A DNA stretch of 6,173 nt, taken from Acidobacteriota bacterium (GTDB lineage: Bacteria; Acidobacteriota; Aminicenantia; UBA2199). Positions 1-4,540 of this stretch are shown here, in pieces. Made by a program: the position numbers and the translations under genes. Below the pieces are notes generated by a model. The model saw only the letters and a list, made by a program, of their open reading frames with translations, was not told the origin of the DNA and ran no database searches. The stretch lies in contig JAKAGC010000257.1 of the NCBI GenBank assembly GCA_021817755.1, positions 1 to 6,173 of the forward strand. Reading direction: 5' to 3'. Numbering within the stretch: position 1 is the first letter of the stretch; the number at the start of each line of letters is the position of its first letter.

Positions 1-42
1 AAATGCATTTTTTAGCTTGTCGAAATGTTCTGACAAAGTCAT
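1..42 (-). CDS. Start of an unidentified protein, cut by the window edge
   Basis: Only the first 14 codons are inside the window, reading MTLSEHFDKLKNAF. The start is chosen because an ATG at 42-40 (minus strand) is preceded by a strong SD, GGGAGG, at 56-51 with an 8-base spacer, as good as any start in this window. A possible -10 (TATTAT, minus strand, 79-74) lies upstream without a clear -35. The short peptide looks like an amphipathic helix and has no signal peptide in the visible part. It is too short to assign a family. The gene is divergent from the SAM hydrolase gene at 434. Confidence 0.6.
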   Translation of the reverse strand, partial: MTLSEHFDKLKNAF

Positions 43-369
43 CGTTTTTTCCTCCCGTTATTGGATTTGTTACATAATACTTTGCATCAGTTATTTTAAC
101 AGTTCAATATAATAAAATCAAAAAAAATTAAAAACAAGAAAATCCACATCCTTTACATAGAAACTTTTTTCTCTAACCCCCCCCCTCTTCAATTTCATAT
201 TCCATCGAAAGATAAGAATTTAAACCGATAGATACCGTATTCACCCTATAAAATATAAGTAAAATATTTCTTTTGGGGAGGAATTATAATTCATTTAAAA
301 TTAGCGGTTTTCCCCCCTGAACTTTCTCATTCGTTCGAATTTGAAATTTTAGGATAAAAATCCTTTTAC
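43..369. other. AT-rich intergenic region between divergent genes
   Basis: No convincing conventional gene is present here. The stretch holds the SD of the left-edge gene (51-56, minus strand), a run of nine C at 177-185, a 12-bp perfect palindrome GAATTATAATTC at 281-292, an orphan SD-like GGGGAGG at 275-281 with a short reading frame behind it (listed separately), and a small AGGAT/ATCCT stem at 351-364 with a four-A loop. None of these was recognised as a known regulatory element or riboswitch. Confidence 0.6.
275..357 (+). other. Possible 22-codon leader peptide or gene remnant with an ATT start
   Basis: A perfect-looking SD (GGGGAGG, 275-281) is followed after 7 bases by ATT at 289 and an open frame of 22 codons ending in TAA at 355-357. 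The peptide would begin IHLKLAVFPPEL and is not low-complexity. No ATG, GTG or TTG is suitably placed. AUU initiation is known but rare (E. coli infC is the standard case). This could be a real short leader, the decayed start of a lost gene, or chance. The strength of the SD is the only reason to list it. Confidence 0.15.
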
Positions 370-399
370 TTGAAAATCAGTTCCTCTTTTTGTTAAAAT
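370..399 (+). promoter_or_regulatory. Sigma70-type promoter of the SAM hydrolase gene
   Basis: TTGAAA at 370-375 and TAAAAT at 394-399 are separated by 18 bases. A TG one base upstream of the -10 (391-392) makes it an extended -10. Transcription should start near 406, giving a leader of about 28 bases that includes the SD at 421-426. Confidence 0.65.
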
Positions 400-433
400 A
401 GTGCGTGTCAAATCCACAAAAAGGAGAAATCGA

Positions 434-1252
434 ATGAAGAATAACCAATCCAATAAATCACGTATTATAGGTTTGATAACCGATTTCGGAACAAAGGATT
501 ATTTTGTCGGATTAATGAAAGGTGTCATCAGGCAGATCGCCACTCAAGCAGAGATCATCGATATTACGCATGATATCCCTTCGTTTGAAATTCTCCCCGC
601 ATGCTTCGTCTTAGAACAATCCTTACTTTACTTTCCATCATCTTCAATTTTTATTGTCGTGGTTGATCCAGGAGTCGGAACCACACGCCGCATATTGGTC
701 GTTGAATATGACCGGCGATTTTTCATCGGTCCTGACAATGGAATATTAACTCCAATTCTCTGTAAGACAAAAAAGCAGGTATGGAGTCTCGAAAATTCAA
801 ATTTCTTTTTAATTAACGGTTCATCTACATTTGAAGCCCGGGATAAAATGAGTCCTGCTGCCGCTTTTCTGGCAAGAGGAATAGACCCCTCCGAGGCAGG
901 TCCCATTGTTTCGGATTATGTCCTTATCGATGAGTTTTTCCCCGTTGGAAAGGAGAATGAAATCAAAGGCAGGATTGTTTATATCGATAAGTTTGGCAAT
1001 ATCATAACCAATATCCCAGGAGAAATGATTGATAAACAAAACAAAGAAAACGGTGCCGCCGGATATTTTATAACTTTCGGCGGCACCAGGATCACAGCTC
1101 GATATGAGACTTATGGAGATGCCTCTTCTCATACAGGCCCTTTTATGTTAACCGGGAGCCATGGGAACATAGAAATTGCCATGAATAAGGATTCCGCAGC
1201 CAATAAACTCCATGCAGCCATTAATCGGGAAATTAAAGTTTCTTTCCGTTGA
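434..1252 (+). CDS. DUF62 family SAM hydroxide adenosyltransferase (SAM hydrolase), atypical active site
   Basis: This is a member of the DUF62 / SAM-dependent chlorinase-fluorinase superfamily, which usually splits S-adenosylmethionine into adenosine and methionine with a water nucleophile. The ATG at 434 is preferred over the in-frame GTG at 401 because AAGGAG (421-426) sits 7 bases before it. The protein is then 272 residues, a normal length. Family motifs are clear: ITDFGTKDYFVGLMKG near the N-terminus, DITHDIP (about 43-49), VVDPGVGTTRR (76-86), GPDNG (99-103), FGNIITNIP (187-195) and GSHGNIEIA near the C-terminus. From the known Asp-Arg-His triad, Asp78 and Arg85 are present, but the usual TFHGRD motif reads TFEARD, putting Glu134 where His is expected. 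Activity may therefore be altered, or this may be a normal subfamily variant. There is no signal peptide, so it acts in the cytoplasm. It stands alone with its own promoter and converges on the gene ending at 1276. Confidence 0.93.
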   Translation: MKNNQSNKSRIIGLITDFGTKDYFVGLMKGVIRQIATQAEIIDITHDIPSFEILPACFVLEQSLLYFPSSSIFIVVVDPGVGTTRRILVVEYDRRFFIGPDNGILTPILCKTKKQVWSLENSNFFLINGSSTFEARDKMSPAAAFLARGIDPSEAGPIVSDYVLIDEFFPVGKENEIKGRIVYIDKFGNIITNIPGEMIDKQNKENGAAGYFITFGGTRITARYETYGDASSHTGPFMLTGSHGNIEIAMNKDSAANKLHAAINREIKVSFR

Positions 1253-1275
1253 TCCCTATTTTTTTCTTAATTTTT
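1253..1275 (+). other. Convergent gene junction with T-rich tract
   Basis: The 23 bases between the two stop codons contain a run of seven T (1259-1265). A second run of seven T (1271-1277) extends into the opposite stop codon. An imperfect hairpin in the end of the SAM hydrolase gene (GAAA at 1229-1232 with TTTC at 1239-1242, flanked by CGG and CCG) precedes the first T-run, so a weak plus-strand terminator is possible. No terminator is visible for the minus-strand gene. Confidence 0.3.
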
Positions 1276-1671
1276 TTACCCATTATAAATAGTTACATGA
1301 TCATTCATTAGTTCAAATGGTAACGGATTTTTCGTAACCCTCAATTGCCATACCATCGGTCCCGGTGGAATTCGTAAAAAAATTCTTTCTGAGGAATGAT
1401 TCAGTAGTATATTCCCTTCTGCTGAATAATCGAAATTGACCCAGGCAGGTAAATTTATAACGCACATATTCTCCAGGCGACCCGGTCCGCTTAAAATTGA
1501 AATGTGAATATAATCATTTTCTAGTACCGATTGTAAAGGAACTGTAATCGAACTATTTGAACCAAGTAAATGTGAACTCTTTGAAGAGTGATGATACACA
1601 GCCATATCTCTTTTTTCAATTATTAATTTGTTTTCAATTATTATACGTGTTACATTTTTTTCATTTGTCAT
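1276..1671 (-). CDS. Beta-rich protein of unknown function, last gene of the protease group
   Basis: No family is recognised. The protein has 131 residues from the ATG at 1671. A GTG at 1692 would add seven residues. Neither start has a strong SD: the ATG has only a weak GGGA 8 bases upstream. The sequence alternates hydrophobic and polar residues as in beta strands: a first strand near VTRIIIENKLIIEKRD, a Ser/His-rich segment YHHSSKSSHLLGSNSS (about 26-41), and a C-terminal part with FLRIPPGPMVWQLRV (about 96-110). It has no signal peptide, no membrane segment and a single Cys. It lies 100 bases after the protease stop on the same strand, separated by a strong stem-loop, so its expression relative to the protease may be lowered. 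It converges on the SAM hydrolase gene with a gap of only 23 bases. A beta-sandwich partner, target or regulator of the protease is a guess from position alone. Confidence 0.7.
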   Translation of the reverse strand: MTNEKNVTRIIIENKLIIEKRDMAVYHHSSKSSHLLGSNSSITVPLQSVLENDYIHISILSGPGRLENMCVINLPAWVNFDYSAEGNILLNHSSERIFLRIPPGPMVWQLRVTKNPLPFELMNDHVTIYNG

Positions 1672-1724
1672 ATCTTTATTCCCGATTTTCACCTTTTTAT
1701 GCGATTGAATTAGACCTCATCGAA

Positions 1725-1748
1725 ACGGGCCGCCTTACGGCGGCCCGT
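1725..1748 (-). terminator. Strong GC stem-loop after the protease gene (terminator or intercistronic element)
   Basis: A perfect 10-bp stem is formed by ACGGGCCGCC (1725-1734) and GGCGGCCCGT (1739-1748). Read on the minus strand the loop is GUAA, a GNRA tetraloop, which favours a role in RNA made from that strand. It starts 24 bases after the protease stop and 54 bases before the ATG of the next gene. Only three U follow the stem, so it is a poor classic terminator. Partial termination or protection of the upstream mRNA end are both plausible. Confidence 0.5.
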
Positions 1749-1771
1749 GAAAAACCTATCTTACACTTAAT

Positions 1772-2845
1772 TCACTTCATATGTCCGATTATTTCCGAAG
1801 CCAGAGTACACTCCGCTCCATCCGGTATTCCCCTTTTAAAAGCCTGGGGATAGACAAATGAACGGTAACCATTACCATCCCATCTAAAATCTTTGTTATC
1901 TCCACGAACCACAATTCCCACAACTTTATTAGTCGAAGTACTATAGACAGGCGAGCCGCTGTTACCACAATAAACATCCAGATCTGCCACCAGAAATGCA
2001 TCCATAATACCTTGAACCGTCGCCCCAGGCGCATATTTAAGTGGAAGTCCCCATGGATAACCCATGACATATACCGGTTGATCGAAATTAATCTTCTCAT
2101 CGGACAATACCGAAAATGCGTGACCCGTTACTTTTCGATCTAGCTTAATAACCGCCCAATCTGAAAAATTACCGCTTCTTTTGCATTGTGAAAATATAAC
2201 AGATTCCGCACAATATACATCATTGACAGGTATTTCCGTAATAATTTTTTTCTTACTCTTCTTACGAAAACCGAAAACAAAACGTAAATTTTCCTTTCTA
2301 TTGTCACAGACAACATGACCCGCAGTTGCGATCCGATCTTCACCGATCAGGAACCCAGTAGCCGGATACCCTTTTAGGACAGGTTGATCGAAGAATGGCT
2401 CTGATCCGGACAGGTAGAAAGTTTTCCCATAATTCTGAGTCCGAATTTCCATAAATCCGTTCCCTTTATCGATTAAATTATCTTTCAAGCAAATCATCGC
2501 AACGCTATCTGCATTTTTTTTAATCCGGGAATCCTTGATTTGATTATAATCACGTCGATCATCCTCGCCTCTTAATCCCCTTCCTTTTTGCAGAATATCG
2601 ATCTTTCGATGCATCACTTTGATAATCTGTTCAAAAGTAAACGGTTCCAGTTCCGGATTTATCGATGGAACATTCTGCTGATCATAGATTTCCTTTAACC
2701 GATCTATCATTTCTTCCCTTGCGTAAGTGCCGGTTGTATCAAAATTGAAACGAATTGCCCAAGACTCTTCCGCACCCCTCGCAATTAATTCCTTATCCAG
2801 CGTATGAATATCGAAATTCTTTAATGATAGTTTTTTAGGGCACAT
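1772..2845 (-). CDS. Cytoplasmic trypsin-like serine protease with N-terminal extension
   Basis: The C-terminal part, from about residue 95 to the end of 357, is a chymotrypsin-fold (S1) peptidase. The triad is visible: His177 in IATAGHVV, Asp229 in SDWAVIKLD and Ser296 in CGNSGSP. Asp290 lies six residues before the Ser, where trypsin has Asp189, which suggests cleavage after Arg or Lys. The segment GEDDRRDY (93-100) resembles the GxDDR motif found ahead of bacterial V8/trypsin-like domains. Residues 1-90 form an unrecognised, mainly helical and charged region (for example AREEMIDRLKEIYDQQN, 42-58). There is no signal peptide or membrane segment, so it probably stays in the cytoplasm, unusual for a bacterial S1 peptidase. 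The ATG at 2845 has SD GGGGAG (2859-2854) with an 8-base spacer. It starts 18 bases after the upstream gene ends, so the two are almost surely cotranscribed. Context suggests a regulated or effector protease, but its substrate cannot be read from sequence. Confidence 0.88.
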   Translation of the reverse strand: MCPKKLSLKNFDIHTLDKELIARGAEESWAIRFNFDTTGTYAREEMIDRLKEIYDQQNVPSINPELEPFTFEQIIKVMHRKIDILQKGRGLRGEDDRRDYNQIKDSRIKKNADSVAMICLKDNLIDKGNGFMEIRTQNYGKTFYLSGSEPFFDQPVLKGYPATGFLIGEDRIATAGHVVCDNRKENLRFVFGFRKKSKKKIITEIPVNDVYCAESVIFSQCKRSGNFSDWAVIKLDRKVTGHAFSVLSDEKINFDQPVYVMGYPWGLPLKYAPGATVQGIMDAFLVADLDVYCGNSGSPVYSTSTNKVVGIVVRGDNKDFRWDGNGYRSFVYPQAFKRGIPDGAECTLASEIIGHMK

Positions 2846-2863
2846 AGATCATTCTCCCCGTTA

Positions 2864-3217
2864 TTATACCAGGGTCGGATCATCCACACCGATTGAAACA
2901 TTCATTGTTGTCGGTAGTTCCGGGATAGCCAAACTTGGATCAATTCTAAATTTTAAATTCCATCTGTTTTCACTGATTAGAAAAAAATTAGATGTAAAGG
3001 CCACTTTTGACGTAACCAGAGCTTTAGCAAGATATCCTGCCAATTCAGGTTCTGCATCGATTACTACCTCCGTTTGCGAATCCAGTACCGGAAATGTATC
3101 CGTCCCTCCAGTGGGAATAGAGACATCTCTTCCAACTTGCAAATTCGGTAAAATGACTTTTAAATTGATAACTCCGGGTGTTGCATTTCTTACTAGCACA
3201 TCAGCTTGTTCAGCCAT
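2864..3217 (-). CDS. 117-residue beta-rich protein of unknown function, first gene of the protease group
   Basis: No family is recognised. The start at 3217 has an ideal SD, AGGAGG (3228-3223), 5 bases upstream. The protein begins MAEQADVLVRNATPGVINLK, has no Cys, no signal peptide and no membrane segment, and alternates short hydrophobic strands (VLVRNA, INLKVILPNL, TEVVIDA, KVAFTSNFFLI, NLKFRID, TMNVSIGVDD) with turns, consistent with a small beta sandwich. A short helix may lie at ELAGYLAKALV (58-68). The TAA stop is 18 bases from the protease ATG, so the two genes should be made together. A role as inhibitor, chaperone, sensor or substrate of the protease is possible but unproven. The promoter carries paired direct repeats, so the group is probably controlled by a dedicated activator. 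Confidence 0.8.
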   Translation of the reverse strand: MAEQADVLVRNATPGVINLKVILPNLQVGRDVSIPTGGTDTFPVLDSQTEVVIDAEPELAGYLAKALVTSKVAFTSNFFLISENRWNLKFRIDPSLAIPELPTTMNVSIGVDDPTLV

Positions 3218-3256
3218 GTTTTCCTCCTATAATGTTTTTTAATTTGTTACACCATT

Positions 3257-3262
3257 ATTCTA
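3257..3262 (-). promoter_or_regulatory. -10 box of the protease group, without a matching -35
   Basis: TAGAAT on the minus strand (3262-3257) is the best -10 candidate, placing the transcript start near 3250 and a leader of about 33 bases before the ATG at 3217. At spacers of 16-18 bases the -35 region reads TGCGAG, ATGCGA or AATGCG, all poor. A weak -35 with repeats just upstream fits an activator-dependent promoter. Confidence 0.45.
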
Positions 3263-3283
3263 TTGTTACCTCTAATTCCTCGC

Positions 3284-3318
3284 ATTCGAAAGCGTACTTT
3301 TTTTATTCGAAAGCGTAC
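3284..3318 (-). repeat. Paired 14-bp direct repeat, probable activator site
   Basis: ATTCGAAAGCGTAC occurs exactly at 3284-3297 and again at 3305-3318, with starts 21 bp apart, which is two helical turns, so both copies face the same side of the DNA. Relative to the inferred transcript start near 3250 they are centred at about -40.5 and -61.5, positions typical of activator sites. The copy nearer the promoter lies in an imperfect palindrome, CGC-A-TTCGAA-A-GCG (3281-3294). The regulator is not in the window as far as can be seen. Confidence 0.6.
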
Positions 3319-3411
3319 CGCTGATCCTGAAAAAATGCATAATATCCCCTTAACAAGCCGGTTTCCTCTCCTTTTCCGGTTCAACAAATTCACAAAAAAA
3401 AAATGAATTTA

Positions 3412-3819
3412 CTATTCTATTTTAAAAGAAACGGAATGCACTACATTCCCTGTCGAATCTTGTAAATCTACTCTCCAGTCACCCTTTTTATTATATATTG
3501 CTTTCTGAGCCCATGTCCTCCATCGTGAACCCTGTTTTAATGAAACTGTAGTCCGATTTAATTCCTTTCCATCCAATGACCAGACAAAAGTAACAGTTGT
3601 GTCCACGGAAATATCTTTCACTGCCAGGGAGCAATAAACTTTTTCCGTTTCAACCGGAAAAGTTTCTGCTTCTCCCACCAGTTCCCTATTTTCCATTCCT
3701 GTTCCCACACCCATCTTTACAACCGTAAAACCTGTTACTCCTTCCTGTTGCGCGTGCATATAACTTTGACATAGAATTGTTACCATTACAATGATCATTA
3801 ACTTCATAAATTGTTTCAT
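3412..3819 (-). CDS. Secreted DUF2914 family protein
   Basis: The ATG at 3819 is preferred to the in-frame ATG at 3831 because GGAGG (3829-3825) overlaps the latter and sits 5 bases before the former. The product has 135 residues. Residues 1-23 look like a signal peptide: MKQF, then the hydrophobic run MKLMIIVMVTIL, with cleavage likely just after MHA. The mature part matches DUF2914: VYCSLAV (61-67), FVWSLDG with Trp80 (78-84), RWRTW (99-103), KGDWRVDL with Trp115, and the closing strand VVHSVSFKIE. The domain is a small all-beta module of unknown biochemical role in the periplasm or envelope. Length is normal for a stand-alone DUF2914 protein. It has its own promoter. The 194-bp gap and repeats before the protease group argue for separate units, though no clear terminator lies between them. 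Confidence 0.8.
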   Translation of the reverse strand: MKQFMKLMIIVMVTILCQSYMHAQQEGVTGFTVVKMGVGTGMENRELVGEAETFPVETEKVYCSLAVKDISVDTTVTFVWSLDGKELNRTTVSLKQGSRWRTWAQKAIYNKKGDWRVDLQDSTGNVVHSVSFKIE

Positions 3820-3855
3820 CTTTTCCTCCATAAAAACAGAACGATTTACACATTT

Positions 3856-3884
3856 ATTCTATTCTTAATAAAAAAAAAATACAA
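3856..3884 (-). promoter_or_regulatory. Promoter of the DUF2914 gene
   Basis: On the minus strand, TTGTAT (3884-3879) and TAGAAT (3861-3856) are separated by 17 bases. The spacer is mostly T. The transcript would start near 3849, about 30 bases before the ATG. An inverted repeat, TACAAT (3880-3885) and ATTGTA (3891-3896), overlaps the -35 box and could be an operator. Confidence 0.55.
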
Positions 3885-3909
3885 TACTATATTGTAGAAG
3901 CTATAATTC

Positions 3910-3973
3910 TTCAAATTGTTTCAAATAGATTATTCAAATCCAATTTTGAATACTCCCCCCCACTCAAATTTGA
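3910..3973. promoter_or_regulatory. Cluster of TCAAAT half-sites and inverted repeats between divergent promoters
   Basis: TTCAAAT occurs at 3910-3916, 3920-3926 and 3933-3939. TCAAAT recurs in a perfect 10-bp palindrome, TCAAATTTGA, at 3964-3973 that overlaps the -35 of the DUF2892 gene. The third copy is also in a perfect 8-bp inverted repeat, TATTCAAA (3931-3938) with TTTGAATA (3945-3952). The first two copies are 10 bp apart. Seven C follow at 3955-3961. This looks like an operator region that could serve both divergent genes, but the region is AT-rich and no regulator is known. Confidence 0.3.
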
Positions 3974-3998
3974 CTAATTTCCCATCCTGGAGTATAAT
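3970..3998 (+). promoter_or_regulatory. Near-consensus promoter of the DUF2892 gene, giving a leaderless mRNA
   Basis: TTGACT (3970-3975) and TATAAT (3993-3998) are separated by exactly 17 bases. The standard start distance, seven bases after the -10, falls on the A of the ATG at 4005. No SD fits between them, so the mRNA is predicted to be leaderless. Confidence 0.75.
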
Positions 3999-4004
3999 AC
4001 CCCC

Positions 4005-4196
4005 ATGAGTAATAATGTATGTAATAGAAATAGTGTTATGAAATATGTACGAATCGGTTTGTCTTTAGCCATCATAGGACTTGGAATTGTTACCAAGAAC
4101 TGGGTCGGCTTGCTTGGACTTCTTACCTTATATACTGCATTTACAGGAAAATGTGGTGCTTCGATAAAGCTTCCCAGGAAAAACAATATCTCTTAA
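4005..4196 (+). CDS. DUF2892 family small membrane protein
   Basis: This 63-residue protein fits DUF2892 (the YgaP-like inner-membrane domain). It has a short polar N-terminus (MSNNVCNRN), a basic edge (KYVR, 13-16), two membrane segments at about 17-31 and 33-47 joined by a KNW turn, and a basic C-terminal tail. The family usually ends its second helix with a G-x-C-P motif. Here it is GKCGAS, keeping Cys50 but losing the Pro. Such proteins sit in the cytoplasmic membrane and their role is poorly defined, although in YgaP the domain is fused to a rhodanese. The start is supported by family alignment at the N-terminus and by the promoter ending six bases before it. A minus-strand frame over the same bases lacks any SD or family match. 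Confidence 0.75.
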   Translation: MSNNVCNRNSVMKYVRIGLSLAIIGLGIVTKNWVGLLGLLTLYTAFTGKCGASIKLPRKNNIS

Positions 4197-4229
4197 AAAA
4201 ATAATTAAAGAATAATTATTTCCTTCCGA

Positions 4230-4235
4230 TATAAT
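4230..4235 (+). promoter_or_regulatory. -10 box directly before the gene at 4240
   Basis: TATAAT (4230-4235) is followed by ACCC and then the ATG. The same layout, TATAAT followed by AC-rich bases and ATG, precedes the gene at 4005. The -35 is weak (TTAAAG, 4205-4210, spacer 19). The 4-base gap is short even for a leaderless start. Cotranscription from 3970-3998 is also possible, since the genes are 43 bases apart. Confidence 0.5.
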
Positions 4236-4239
4236 ACCC

Positions 4240-4464
4240 ATGAACATTAGTGAACCCATTTCAACGCTTCAATCCATATCCGCCGATTTGACCCGGATGC
4301 CTTCTCGCATAATGAAATCTTTTCAAGAACCCGAATCCAAAGAGAGCCTGGAAAAAGTCTTTACAGATATGATGACAGATGAAAATGCTTTTGCTGCAAA
4401 TGTAAAATCCATCCGAACTATGAATACCGTCGAACAAATGCTGCTCGATGAACTCCGTCAGTAG
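4240..4464 (+). CDS. 74-residue protein resembling flagellar rod/hook protein termini
   Basis: The C-terminal half contains ENAFAANVKSIRT and EQMLLDEL (48-72), which closely follows the conserved C-terminal helix of flagellar axial proteins such as FlgC and FlgE (pattern A-[YF]-x-A-N-x-K, then LLD). The N-terminal helix ISTLQSISADLTRMPSRIM (7-25) recalls the N-terminal helix of the same proteins. Between them only about 20 residues remain, so all outer domains are missing, and the total is about half the length of FlgC. It could be a minimal axial-type protein, a chaperone-like mimic, or a chance resemblance in a helical protein. There is no signal peptide, as expected for axial proteins. No other flagellar gene is in view. 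No SD precedes the ATG, and a TATAAT ends four bases before it. Confidence 0.65.
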   Translation: MNISEPISTLQSISADLTRMPSRIMKSFQEPESKESLEKVFTDMMTDENAFAANVKSIRTMNTVEQMLLDELRQ

Positions 4465-4540
4465 TCTCTGAAGTATAAAATCGGCTTAATCCCGTATAAT
4501 ATTCCAATTAAAAAGTGATATTTCTATTTGATGCAACCCC

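Noticed and set aside
628..1132. Two minus-strand frames inside the SAM hydrolase gene (628-906 and 821-1132)
   Set aside because: They overlap a clear family member on the plus strand, and I saw neither an SD nor a recognisable motif in them.
1557..1853. Plus-strand frame of 98 codons
   Set aside because: It runs across the unknown 131-residue gene, the stem-loop and the end of the protease gene, with no SD or family match.
1789..2343. Minus-strand frames at 1789-2100 and 2140-2343
   Set aside because: Alternative frames of the protease gene, which carries an intact catalytic triad in its own frame.
3386..3410. Inverted repeat AAATTCA / TGAATTT after the DUF2914 stop with a ten-A loop
   Set aside because: The stem is almost all A/T and the homopolymer is in the loop rather than after the stem, so it does not fit a terminator.
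3974..4186. Minus-strand frame of 70 codons opposite the DUF2892 gene
   Set aside because: The plus strand has a near-consensus promoter and a family match. The minus frame would start inside that gene without an SD.
4200..4220. AATAATT / AATTATT inverted repeat after the DUF2892 gene
   Set aside because: An A/T-only stem without a T-run, expected by chance in this composition.
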